Shown here one piece after another: positions 23,079-35,600 of a stretch of 47,660 nucleotides of DNA. Each line of letters begins with the position of its first letter. Position 1 is the stretch's first letter. A program made the translations under genes and the position numbers. The notes under the pieces were generated by a model. That model did no database searches. It was given only the letters and a program-made list of their open reading frames with translations, and was not told where the DNA came from. This DNA is from Acanthaster planci (Eukaryota > Echinodermata > Asteroidea > Valvatida > Acanthasteridae): positions 3,544,154 through 3,591,813 of the forward strand of contig NW_019091359.1 in the NCBI RefSeq assembly GCF_001949145.1. Direction: 5' to 3'.

Positions 23079-23342
23079 CAGCCGCGTACCCAGCTTTTGG
23101 TGTGCGAGTGTACATGTGTGTGTGGGGGGATTCGATACTGAATGTGGCTTTGGGCTAATTCAACATGATGTGGGGGAAAACCTTACTCTCGGTCCCGACA
23201 TCCTTGCTTTCATTTGCTGGTGTTGTTTTCCTTAATATCTTGGCGCTATTATTTGATAAATCAATGTAACGATTACTTTCTTTCCCACCTATGAAGTATT
23301 TTTAATTTAAAAACCCTGCCCCCCCATCTGGATACGCCACTG
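23079..23342. mobile_element. Short nonautonomous hAT-like element with exact 8-base duplication
   Basis: This 264-base element is flanked by AATATGGT at 23071-23078 and AATATGGT at 23343-23350, an exact 8-base duplication. The left end is CAGCCGCGTACCCAG. The reverse complement of the right end is CAGTGGCGTATCCAG. These ends match the hAT-like terminal type also seen at 12031-12228 and 27911. It has no transposase. Confidence 0.85.
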
Positions 23343-23350
23343 AATATGGT

Positions 23351-24137
23351 ACAGCGTGACTCGCATGTCCAACCCTTTTGTATACTGGACATATTCCACA
23401 ATGTTCGACAACTTCCAAGGTTTAGGAGTTTGAGAACCAGACAATCCCGTTTGGGGAGAGATTCCATAAAAAAAATGAATTTGGCATCATCTGTGTGATG
23501 GCTTGAAATGCAACTGGTCAGTATAACGCTGACAGAGTGTGTTCCCTCTACAGGAATTACAGGAATATATATCAAAGAATAAGATCAAGTGGTACCCCAA
23601 AAAATGGATTGGTAGAATATTAGCCGGCCTGCATCAAAGGTAATTAAGGCCTGTATCACAATGATTTCATTTGTCAAGGGCTGCGTGCACACAATTTCAA
23701 CAGAAATGGCCACTTGGCTCTGACTAGAATTTGCATTGCTGATGATAAGTAATCCTCCATTGTTACGGAAATGTTTGCCTAAAAGCAAACCAAGGGATTT
23801 CCCAGTTGTTCCAGGAAATCATGAGTGCCACTTACATGTATTCAAATGGCGCGTTCAACACTACTCGACACTACGTGACTTTGTGTTTATGGTAGTGTCT
23901 TATTAAAATGTATTAGGGGTTTACCAGTTGACCAGAACCTATAACGCGTCATATCAACCTGGCTGGACACGCATCAAGCAGTAAAATACTTGTTTACTTG
24001 AATTCTAATGAAACTAAAGAGTGCTCGGGGGTGATGAGATCCCCTTGTTAATAAAACTTGTTAGGAAAGGAAACAGACGAATATGAGGTTACACATTCAC
24101 TTTCCGAAATGTGCAGTTTCCGTAAGGGATTTCCTTT
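23351..24137. other. Intergenic DNA, nothing recognised
   Basis: No gene or clear repeat. The minus-strand frames here are short and lack recognisable motifs. Confidence 0.4.
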
Positions 24138-25990
24138 TAGGGATAACTCCATAGAAGTATATACCGGTACATGTAGATCAAAGATGTACAGAATGTTCTC
24201 TATATCCTACCTCTACAATGTAGGTGGAGAGAAATGGGGGGGGGGAGAGAAAAATGGAAGCATAATGGAATAAATTAATGGCTTGTCATTTCATGAAGGG
24301 AATTGGAACAAAATTAGCAAAGGGTTTACACAATTTTCCAAATGGTGAACGTATTTACACTGGATAAATCCTGATCGAGCTTCAGTTAGTTGCGACCAAG
24401 CAAAACAGCCGAAGGTTAAAGAGGTTAGTTGCATACTTACAATAGAGTTTTGGAATTTTTATCCAAACTAAATAAACCAGAAATTCCAAAAACACATCAC
24501 ATACTGACTTTCCATGAGACCTAAACAAGGATTTAGTGTCGTGTTCAAAAGGTACACTTGGTCCTATTGCTCAAACTTTGGAAATTCAGGACGAAGAACT
24601 ACACGCTTTTCAGGGATAAATCCACAGAGCTATATAAGCCTATAGTTAAAACGTACAGAATTTCCTCAATATTTAGGCCTGTAGGTGGCAAGAAATGGGC
24701 AACCCCCCCAAAAAAAAACAAAAGAAAGAAAAGAGATGACAAATGAGAATGTATTTTGGTATAATTTAATGGCTTGTCATTTCGTTAAGAGAATTGGAAT
24801 AAATAGCAATTGGTTCATTGCATTTTCTGAAAGGTGCACGTATATTACCACTATTTATAAAAAGCCTGGAAATCCCCGATCGGGCTAAAGGTTGAGATCA
24901 AGCCAAACAGTCGGAGGTATTTTGGGTCAAGACATACTTTTCATGGAATTTTTGAATTTGCCTTTACATTAAACAAACTGGGAACCCCCAACACAACACA
25001 TGCTGACTTTCTATGAAGAGAACTAAATAATTGATTTAGTGTCATGTTCAAAAGGTGGTTATTCTCATTGTCCAACCTGTGGGCATTCGGGACTGTTGAG
25101 ACTTTCATATGCAGCAAGGTATGAGACGGAGAGAGAACCCCCCTGCTTTGTGTTGGTAATTGTCTCGCGGGAATCTGGGGAATTCCTTTCAGACATATTG
25201 GGGGAATGTGTTAAGTAACAATAGTCTGGAATGTGTATAGGGATTGACATGTTGGGGGGGTACCCCTCGGTCTCATTTCTTGCTGGGTATAGAGACTTTA
25301 GCTGCCCAGTATTATACTACAAGGAATGCGGGTTGACTCACACTCACAGGAAACACTTGTCAAAAAGGATACTAAAAGGTGATACAATAATCTCAAACTA
25401 ATACATCATATCAACAATAACCTTCACACATTGAATCAAAATCCGGTCTATGGTTCAAAATTTTGGTTTGCTGAAATCAAGAATAACTATCCTCCTTTTA
25501 GGAATAAAACCATACACTTAGTTGAAACGCAGACAGAATTTCCTGTCGGTGGGAATAAATGAGCCACTAAGAAAAGGAAAGAAAAGAAAGGGAGAAGAAA
25601 ATAAGAAAGCACAGTGACAAACATAAATGGTTGGTCATTTCATTAAGTGCATTGGAACAAAATAGCAAAACGTGTAGGGCAGTTTTTGAAAGATGTACGA
25701 CGTCGTATTGCCGCTTTGACAACCCGGAAATTCCCGATCGAGCTTCAGGTTGGCTGCGACCAAACAAAACAGCTAGCTAAAGGTTTTCAGGGCCAAGACA
25801 TATCCTTTGAAATTTCCCCTACACTAAACAAACTACAGACTGGAAATTCCTAACATAGCACATACTGACTTTCCATAAAGAGAACAGAACATTGCTTTAG
25901 TGTCATGTCCAAAAGGTACAGTTATTCCTATTGCTTAACCTGTGGACATTCAGGACTGTTGAGGTTTAGCTGCCCAGGACTACACAAAGT
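24138..25990 (+). repeat. Three diverged direct copies of a ~470-bp unit
   Basis: The copies begin near 24138, 24611 and 25499. Each starts with an AGGGATAA/AGGAATAA block, then a region ending AGAAATGGG or similar. It continues through ATGGCTTGTCATTTC-like (24279, 24768, 25628), GACTTTCCATGA/GACTTTCTATGA (24505, 25005, 25866) and TTCAAAAGGT-like (24544, 25046, 25908). The unit closes at the GGACTGTTGAG block (copies 2 and 3). The spacing between copies 2 and 3 is enlarged partly by the MITE insertion at 25106-25291. No conserved open frame runs through the copies. Confidence 0.65.
25106..25291. mobile_element. Complete 186-bp MITE with 8-base target duplication
   Basis: The element is flanked by GAGACTTT at 25098-25105 and GAGACTTT at 25292-25299. 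Its terminal inverted repeats are about 28 bases and imperfect. The left end reads CATATGCAGCAAGGTATGAG, and the reverse complement of the right end reads TATACCCAGCAAGAAATGAG. It sits inside the second copy of the tandem repeat. The third copy keeps an uninterrupted version of the same site near 25953-25975, so insertion after duplication can be read directly. It has no coding capacity. Confidence 0.8.
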
Positions 25991-26954
25991 GTGTATTGAT
26001 GCAGTTTCTCATTTATTTCTCTCATAAGAACAGCACCAATTACAGAAAAAAGGGGGGAGGGGGGAAGAGAGAGAAAACTTGTCATGTTGACAAGATAAAA
26101 CTTATTTACCTAAGTGTCTGAATCAACAAGAATTCACATGCCAAAGAGGAAACTTGTTCAGTGCATTCAAGAGCTTCTGGGGAAAAAGCTCGCTCCAGTA
26201 GCTTTCCGGCGCACACCTCTTGCCACTCGACCACCAAGCTAGTCGTAAAAAGATGGTCCAAATCTATAGCTCAACTATTGATTGGATTTGGATCCCTCCC
26301 TGATTAATTCTACCGACAAGTGCAGTTCTCACCTTGACCGGAACCCACGCATTGACCGTTTTCAGAGTGCTTTTGATAAAAGAATAGCTCAATCAATTAC
26401 TTCAGGTGATTTGATATTATATACCAATCAGATTTCTCACTTATTTTCTCTGTCAATTACTCTTGTCTGGGAACTCTATATACAGTTGGATGAAAATCCA
26501 ACAGGATTATTCACGTTCAGGCAAATGTATCAGGAGGGGAATGTTTTGAGTAACTGTGGACGCTAATTCCATTATAGGCCCGATTGGCAGTTCAACACAT
26601 TTTAACCCTACCCCCCTAGGGTGTATGTAAAATCATAATGAGATTGGAGGATTTGGGACTGTTAGGGTTAATCTGCATTTCAAGCGGCTGTTAAGGCTGG
26701 GCACTGTTTTAGTATTGAACCCGGAAATAGTATTCGAGTAACATCGAGTTTCTGTCTGACAGTTGGGCAATGTGATGATGTATCACGTAATAAAATGCTA
26801 CCTTTGTAAGATAAATGTATTTACGCTTGTTTTACTATCGCAGATTCCCAGAGAATCAACTATTTTGAGAGTTTTAAGCGATTTCCTCCTTCAAGGTAAA
26901 GCGCTAGTAAATCTTAAGGCTCGGCGTGATTTTGCAAGAGTTGAATATTACGTT
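25991..26954. other. Intergenic DNA, nothing recognised
   Basis: A purine-rich G/A tract lies at about 26047-26073. The open frame at 26282-26566 (94 codons) has no recognisable domain, and I treat it as unassigned. Confidence 0.4.
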
Positions 26955-27009
26955 AAGTATTACCTTGCTTCCCATGATACTGAGGGTCATGGGAAGCAAC
27001 GTAATACTT
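26955..27009. repeat. Strong 23-bp-stem hairpin
   Basis: Arms 26955-26977 and 26987-27009 pair over 23 positions with a single mismatch, around a 9-base loop TACTGAGGG. The core arm is GTATTAC followed by CTTGCTTCCCATGA. The stem is shorter than a usual animal pre-miRNA, so this may be a foldback relic or recombination scar. Confidence 0.7.
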
Positions 27010-27257
27010 TTTGCCAACTTAATAAAATGTTATGTTATGACCCCATTTTTTCAAACACAACGAAATGGAGTAGTGCTGAATTCCAATGCCGGATTACCTC
27101 TCGACAAACTTCATGATGCTGGGTGCAAAGCACACTGTAGTCTCCCGATTGTATAGTAGTCACAAACAAACACCCACTCACCAACCTGAACCTAGAGTTC
27201 ATGCACACCGGGACGTGCCATGTGTCACGTATGCACAGGCCCCATAGAGCTACAAGT

Positions 27258-27267
27258 GCGCATGCGC
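27258..27267. promoter_or_regulatory. Perfect NRF1-type palindrome GCGCATGCGC
   Basis: GCGCATGCGC is the consensus of nuclear respiratory factor 1 sites, usually found in CpG promoters. It lies 2.3 kb upstream of the HAL coding exon, in a stretch with several CG and CACGT words (about 27200-27270). Function is inferred from the motif only. Confidence 0.3.
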
Positions 27268-27910
27268 CTTTCATTTTTAAGCAGAAAACAGCGGGTACAT
27301 CCTGTAATACCAAAATGAAGCAGAAAAAAAAGATTTTCACAGCAATCAAGGCTTGACACTACAAACAACACACATAATAGTGAATATCAGAAGTGTATAA
27401 AAAAGTGAATTTTCTACCAACAAAATAATTCAAAATTGCAAAAATATCTACGTGTTTCATGAATTAATTTTTAATTGAAAATAACTTTTGTGAGAAGAAA
27501 ATCCCTGCCCCAAATAAATATCCACCTCAGCGCATTAATTTCATGCATTTATGTTAAATCCGCTGGATAAAAGTTAATAATAATGTCCTATCGAATCGCC
27601 GAGACTCTGTACTGTTCTAACAGCGCACGTCAATTCAAAACCATACCAAAATGGTATAGTGACTGGGATCATGAAATTTCTGCCAAAGGTATACCATTTC
27701 TTTCAGGATTGATACTACCGGTATTCGACAACACAGAATTGTTAGTTGCAGACATTTCTTGTTCACCACTTTCATGGCTACAGGTGCTGTACAGTACCCT
27801 GACGTTGTAGTTGACGAATCCAACACAGCACAGGTTCATGTACAAACATGTACATGATTATGTTCATCCTAAATGTACATACACATTATGTTCGTGTTAA
27901 CTCACGGCAG

Positions 27911-28110
27911 CAGTGTAGCCAGGATTCGGGGGGGGGCAAGCCGGGCCGGCTTCACGCTAAGGGGGGGGGCTGACTGGCGGCTGATTTGGATTTTGCAATT
28001 TGTATTGGCCTAACCAATAATGGCGTCCAAAATGCAAGGGGGGGCAACTGGGGAAGACAATTTTTCATGGGAGGGTCCTTGGGGGCGTGTCCCCCCACCC
28101 TTAGCCGTAC
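27911..28110 (+). mobile_element. Fragment of a hAT-like repeat (left end only)
   Basis: The start CAGTGTAGCCAGG followed by a long G run matches the CAGTGGCGTAGCCAGG-type ends seen at 12031 and 23079. C-rich and G-rich stretches continue to about 28110. I could not find a matching right terminus, so the end coordinate is approximate. Confidence 0.45.
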
Positions 28111-29588
28111 GGTATTTAAAAGCCTGCCGTTACAAGAGCATGGTACAAAGTTATCTTCATATTTATCAAACCTTCGGCAAAGCAATAGCTCTGCACTGGG
28201 AGAATATGGCATTATTTCTGCATAAAATAACAATAAATGATACGTGACGGATTTGGCCTTCATAAAATGTCCTTATTCACACGGTTTGGGGCGAAAATTT
28301 TGGCTAACTTCAAACTCATTTGCAGAATCTTTACACGATGCATCCCATTTTTTGGCTTGCAATCATTCAGACACTCTTTGTCTTTCAGTAAATCTGCCCT
28401 TTATAACCAGGAAAAAAAAAGAAAATTTTCAAATTTAGAAGCACCCAATTTCTTGAAGTGGGAAAAATTGGGGGCTGGTTTAAAAATATGTTTCTAGTAC
28501 ATTTTCTGATGCAGGGCACAAAATCAATGCCACTGAAACATAATATACTTCATGAGTTTTGGATTTAACATTAAATATTTCATTGGTTTTGCTCAATTTC
28601 ATAAAAATTCATTGCCAAATTTTTAGATCCCTTTAGGATCAAAGCACGCGAAATTAGAAACCGCCTGTTGCTATGGTGTTAATAAGCACAGGTCTTGCGC
28701 ACGAGTACATTGGTAATAAACATCAGGAACAAACGGAGCTTTGAATGTGGGCGGTCCAAACAGCGTCCCTTTGGGTGATTGGTTATTTCATTTGCACTTA
28801 AAAATCCTAAAGGTGGTTTTATGCATTGAAAAAATGCAAAGGTTCTCTGCGCAGCAGTCGTTCAGGTAATGGTGACAGATTAATGTTTCAACGGTGATCT
28901 CATGAAGTTGCTCTTACCATCGTTCTTTTGAACATTCATCATGTGCATACTGTATCACGCCCACAAAACCATAACGAACATTGTGTTAGCGTTCAGTCGG
29001 GTACAGTTCTTCGATGTGAGCGATTCACACCACATATTGTGACACTCCGCTGTGCCAGGTATCGATTACAGTTGCTTTCGCGCGCGATAGATCTTTACGG
29101 ACACATCACACAATCCTCATGCTTTCAGTACACGTCTGCTCGTTAATTTGCTTTGTTCAGTTCTTCAATACAGCTTCTATATTACTCAAAGATCACATTT
29201 TCATATGATTTTAAGTTATTATGTGAAGGACACACAGAGAAAATCTGAAATTCCCACCATTTGGGGCATTTTTTCTACTCTTGTATTTAGAAGAAGCGCT
29301 TTCAAAGTAGTGATTGCCAACGTTTTTGCTCCATTTCTCTTCAGTCTGACATTCTTTATTCTTTTTAAATCATTAAACTGAGGAATAGGCCTACACGTCG
29401 ACATTAATAAACCACTGAATAAGAACGCCAACCACTTATATTTTATTTATTATTGTCAATAAGCTAAATTTTGCTCAGCCATCCTGGTCTGACTGTACTT
29501 AAATTAAGTCACGGGTATTTGATTTTACAATTCAACGAATCGGTGATAAAAGATGCGCAGTGTCCTTAATTCTGTTATTCAATTTTAG
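28111..29588. other. HAL upstream region
   Basis: No exon was fixed here. The acceptor AATTTTAG at 29581-29588 shows that HAL has at least one upstream noncoding exon. A possible donor TTCAG followed by GTAATG lies at 28865, and the CpG-containing stretch at about 29030-29110 could be promoter. Neither is proven. Confidence 0.35.
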
Positions 29589-29627
29589 GACTGAAAAATT
29601 CCCAGTGATACATTGACGACTTGCAAG

Positions 29628-32600
29628 ATGAGGGTGAACGTGCGAGTCCGTAATGAATGGCTGCTTGTGCCAGCAAAATCATCCAAACTTACGGTAGATT
29701 GGTTAGGGAAGCAAGCCTTGGCCCGTTATCGTACCCTCAAGGATTACGACCAAGAAGAGCAAGATAGCGTGTTGGAGATACGAAAATCGCCAGGAGGGAG
29801 TTTGCTGTTTCCAGATGACCACATCGAGGATGTTGTGGAAAACGATGGATTCGTCTACACCGGTAAGTGACAAGAGTAATGATACTCTTTGGTTAGGTCC
29901 AGGCCTTCAGTGCATACAGTACATATCTTGGGCGGTCTTACGTCTCAAATATAGCTTCAGCTTACCATTATCCAAGTGCTGGGTCCCCTTCAATTGCAAG
30001 CCGATGTAGACGCAATGCGTTTCAAAGGGGGAAGCATTTGGCCGCACCCTCGTCTCGAGGCATGTGCCCCACATGGCCCCTTCTCGGTATTAGAGGAGAA
30101 AATCTGCATGGTGATAGTCTCCCTTAATGAAAGTTTCAAACAAATGCCCCTCTAGAAAATGGGGCACCAAGTGCCCTAAATACACCACGCATGTTTTCCA
30201 TACAATTAGTTTAACTTTAAACATCGGCGTTTTGGTTCGGTTATTGCATTGTGGCATGGTTAAAAGGGGAGGGAAACTTGTAAACCTCTGATAATGTCCC
30301 CAAAAGTAGTTCGTATGAACGCTTACGACAAATTTACACGAATGTCTGGCCAATTGTGCCATTTACGTTTGATAAAAATTGTAAATTTAGCAGCGTTGAA
30401 TGAACGTGTTTTATTTTCAGAACATTACCACGTAGTGAACAAATGAAATATCAACAAGTAATTATTAAAGTGAAGGACTTTAATGATCGCATTTTTCTAA
30501 GGTACCGATGTTGAAGTATTTCAATTTTAATGACCACTTATATTTAGGGCATCTCACTTTGACAACTAGAAATTGGCTATTTAACAACAGTTCACTGCTT
30601 TGATGCGGAATGTGTCGTTTTTATAACCCGCAGGGTGCATAGGCTGAATCGGGGGTTGGGGGGTTGGAGCACTTTCGATGATGACTTACATGTATATTTG
30701 GTCATGCTCTGAAAAGATTAGTCGGTCATCGTGCACCAAAAGTTTGTCAAGTCGAGAAAAATGTTATTCTTTTGAGAATTAACTATTTGTTTTACATCTA
30801 AAAGACTAATCGGATGTCCTTTGACTAATCAGTTTTTTAAAGTAATTATCTAATTGCTTAAAAAGACAGATTCAAGTTTTGTTCATTTTGCTGTGTAACA
30901 GTAATAAGTACCGATAAGATTTCCTTATCAAGTTTGTCACTACAGTTTTGAAAGATGGATTAAAATGCACATGAGAAATTTAATGATTAATCAGTTGCAA
31001 GAATCAGTTGCAAGAGTGCGGTGCCACCGTAGTTATTGCGTCTAATCGGATTTGTCTATAGCTTACTATAAATGTGTAGAGAAAAAAACAAAACACGCGA
31101 AATCCCAGCTGCATTTCACGATGCACATCTGTTCAATATATATATACTGTCGAGTTTCATTCACAGACTAGCCTAACGTGTCATGAACGTTATGGTAGCG
31201 TAGACTTGTTGGTCTGCCCGTATCACTTCACCGCTCTACGCTCGGATGTCAGTTGGCCGGGACAGGTACGGTGGCGACTTGGTCAGATATAGGGATGAGA
31301 TACATCGCAGCGCTACTAAATTTGACCTTTTTATTTCTAGAGTGGGCCAAGCCCAATACAAACTTCTTCCAAAATATCGAACTTCGAAATCAGTAGGTTC
31401 CCAAAATGTAGGCCTTATTAATGCTCCACCTTGTACTCATAAATATTCATTGTATTTGAATGAAAATCGGATGTTTCAATTGCCATGGTATGTACAGTGT
31501 ATATAATAGCCGTTCTTAATTCCTGAAATCTGTGTTCTCAAAACGTATAGAACTTGTTAAAGTGAAACACACAATTCCACGTATTTTGTGACAGTTTTGG
31601 TTATCACGTGTTGAATTATAAATACAGCACTTTGTTGGGCACTGTTAGTTGACTTTACACATATTAATTACTTGTAATTGTCCATTCACCAGTTTGGTGA
31701 AGTTGTGAATTGTTGGCAATTATGTTAATAAAATTGAATTGCAGAGAATGTACAACAAACCGTGAATTACTGACGTCGCAGATTAATTATTAGTGTCACA
31801 ATAATAATGTAAAGACTGATTAATTTTACTGAATTACAAATTCATTTGGGGGACTAAATTCAAGGGATAATTAGATTTCATGCATTACTAATCGCCAAAA
31901 AATAGTCAAATTAAACCTTTTTTGAAGACCAATGATAATTAGTCATCACACCAGCGTAAAGACTAATCGTCTAACTTTGTGACTAATTAAATATTGGTCA
32001 GATTATACCACGAAAAGACCTATTTTTTGTCAAGTGACCATGTAATATTTACTGTGTGTTGCTATTGGTTGGTGTGCTTTTCATACCTAAAAATTGTTCA
32101 ACACAAGTAAAATGAATAATAATTTCGTTTTATAAAAAGGAATAATTATGTTAAATCTCATGATACGATCAGGGCTGTCCGTATTACAAGGTGAATAAGC
32201 GTCCGATCACTAGTACTGCTATGCCTACCCGGCCAACGCACTTTGCTGGCCCGTTACAAACAAGAGCACTAAGACCTCAAGTATGAAATTCATAAAAAGG
32301 GACAAAACACGCACAGAAATCGTGGCTCAGACTTCGTTTTGTGAATCAACTCACGTAAACATTTGTTAAAGATTTCGACTGTTTACATTTTTTTTGACGT
32401 TGTTGGCGAGATCTTCATTTTGCCGCTCGGAAGTTTCCATTTCTCTCACAGGGCCGATTACCTGCGTATTACAGGTATGGCGCGGCAGGTAGCGATTTAA
32501 AAAAAAAACACAACATACTGTGGAACGATATGAATAAAGGGTTATCTTAACTTTGGAGGATTTTCTTCAAGGGGAACTAAAATTCGCCATGTAGCGTGTG

Positions 32601-35600
32601 CTTTGATAAATGAGTACTTACTCTCTATTCAGTCTGATGTATGTTTACCTTTCAGTCGTGTAAAAAGTCACAGGCTACACATTAAAAAATTAAAAAACGC
32701 TAGGCTTCCGAAAGTTTGACTCCTTGTGGTTCATAAAAGATCATGGCAGATCTTATGAAGTTGATATTTGCAAAGTAATGACATCATTCACCTTTTGTAG
32801 GCTTGCTTAAGTATTTTACATATGGTAAGATAACTGGCATCATCCTAATATGCACAAAAAGCACGGCGGCCATTTGTAAGGCCAAACCATTACCTTACCT
32901 TTGCTGATTTACAGCTTACAGTATCCCCAGTATAGGCAGCTTGCAGGTACACGCTACCAGCCATTATGTTCACGAACACGACACAACACAACATGATGAA
33001 GGGATTTTCGGTTACCCTTCATAAATAACTCGAGAAAATGGACTGGAAAACGCTTTTCATTGAAAAAATATTCCTAACTAGAGAGAAGCGTTTGTGCACT
33101 AAACGAACACTGGGTGATTGGATGAAAAATGCTATTGTGATAAGTGTGATTGTAATAAACGAGGATATTGAAGTTGAAAATTCTGTTTATTGTTGGAATA
33201 ATGTGAGAGGAAAGCAAGTCATTGACACGTTTAGTGACCACAAAGGAAGTCTGTGGAAACTTGCATTGATGTACAGGTGTATTTCGATGCATTTTCCAAC
33301 TCGCATGTTTCTACTGCTTCAGCGTTCATTGAGCGGGAGATCGCCTTTGCTATTTAGCACAAATTAAGTCAGACCATTGTGGAGAAAATGCCACCAATTT
33401 TCAGGAAAGAAAGTTGCCCTTGAAAATCCATTCAAAAATTCAGATCGATGCTGTTCATCAAAGTGTATATTGTTTGACTATTTTTGTCTTAAGAACTTTA
33501 AAAAAGTAGAGTACAGATTTAACGAAAATATCAAAGGAATTTGTACCGTGCCTGTTTAGAGAGGTAGATTGGCCTTTCTTTCCTATAATGACTGGAAAAG
33601 TTTTTGAAATTCCACGATTATTCGGTTATGATTTCTTACCCCCCCCACTGGAAACGGAAATCAGAGAGTCTGAAATAATAGTCCCGTCTTTTCATCTTCT
33701 TTAGGGTAGTTTTTTCTCCACTTCGTCCTGTACTTTTGTTGAGGAGGTATAATTCCTTCTTTAACTGAATTGGACAGACGCTGCGCACAAAACGCTGCCA
33801 AAATAAAGAAGCGGTATCCTTCTTTACAAAAACAAAAAGGGGCATTTAAATTTTGGAATTGGATACTGTATTTTGGATGTATTTTCTTCGTTTTGAGTCA
33901 ATTTTTCTGAGAAAGCGCCCTCAGGGTGATGCTAAAGGATGTGTTTCACTAAATGGGTAGATTTCTACTCGCGAGCTTACTAGTTTTTGTGATCTACATG
34001 GTGCCATCATCGGGAGTGATCGAAGAGATATTTTCATAAATCACGAATTTATTTCAAACAAAAAACATCCAATGGGCCCATTTTGCATAGAGGTGGGCGG
34101 CTACATTGAGAGCTGAGAGCATAGTTTCACTTCTATTTTGGGCCCAGTTTTTTCGGCGAAGGGCGAATTTAAAAAAATTCACTTGGCCAAACCCTTGAAA
34201 TTTGAAAAGACAAGTGAACTTCTGGCCTAATCTGAATTTCCAAAAAAAGCTGGAGGCCAACCTCTCCCTTAGAGTCAACAGATGGCGCTGTTTCTGTCCG
34301 AATTTGAACTGTTTTCTTTGGCCGCGTATAATTACAGTGTGTAGTGCGACCGCAAATGACGTGAACCAGATTATGTGAACCCGGCAGTGCAACAGCGCCC
34401 TCTAATATTTGTCAGGAACATCATGGAAAATGTAAATGTTTTAAAATTTACTTCTTGATAAGAATAACCAAAAAGATTTCCCCTAAATCTCCAGCTGCTG
34501 TTTATGATGCCAGCACATTGGTTGAACAATGATCACCGAGTAATGGTAAAATCATAAATTTATAAAACCACTCTGCATAAGTGCCTTGGAATATTCATGC
34601 ATTGCCAATTTTCAGTTGACTGATATCCATCCCTTTGACATTTTCCCCTCTAGTTCTTAAGAGTGAAGAGACGACTGATGGCGTGGTCTCCTCATCCACT
34701 ATGCTTCAAGATGTGTATCCTTTTCCCTTAAATCTTAAGAATAAATGTGGATTTTCAGTATGGATATCTTGTAAACATTTAGATGTTTTGCGTCCGTTTT
34801 GTCGCAAGTTTTCTTCTTATACACAATTATTAATAAAAACGTTAAACTCTAAATTTGACAGGTTTTGAGTAATTCCGAATGTTGTATTTTTTGGTGGTTT
34901 GTAATGCGGATTTTGTTGAAACAACTTATAGGATGAATTTTGCAATATTTTGTTCCCACGATGTACTTTTTTATTTGTAGCTTTCCGAGCTTAAAGGGAA
35001 CCTTTATATGTCGTTGTTTGATTTGTGTCAATAAATTTGGGAAAAAGAACAATGAGAAGTGGAAAATGAAGCAGGGATTTACTCATTCCTAATTGTAGTT
35101 GAATCTAACAGCAATTTAGATGACTCGTTTGAACGGGGTAAGTCATTCGAACGAGATGGGTCAATCGAAATAATAATAACGAAATAATAAGTGGTATACA
35201 TGTGTAACAAAATAGTGAGTCGTTTTAAAGAATGACAAGTATTTTACAAAAACAGAAATACGCTTCCGTAAAGTATGGAACCATTCCACTGACTTTTGTA
35301 CATGTTTTATATTTTTTAATGTGAGAAAAAAATATAAAAGTTGTTTCAACGTTCCAAGTGATCCTAACCCGCTTTTGAAAATTCACATTTGTGTAAGCAA
35401 CCGTTCACATGGATCGAGGCTATAGTAGAAGTATGTAGTGTCCATCAACGAATAGCGTTCAGTCATTTTTTTTCCTCGTGAAATACTTACGAAAATACCT
35501 TCATCTGCCTTCAAGAGGGAATTCCGAACAATCTGAACATTCATTGTACAAATTTAAGCTCATTCACACTCACCGGTTGTTCAGTGTTTCAGGTTTTTAC

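Noticed and set aside
24058-25990. Repeated open frames as a gene family
   Set aside because: The frames differ between copies and no shared protein runs through the three units; the similarity is at DNA level only.
27035-27349. 104-codon minus-strand frame near the NRF1-like site
   Set aside because: No recognisable motif, no clear splice sites, and it overlaps one arm region of unrelated sequence; likely chance.
31190-31260. Possible tRNA-derived SINE head
   Set aside because: No convincing A and B boxes on either strand.
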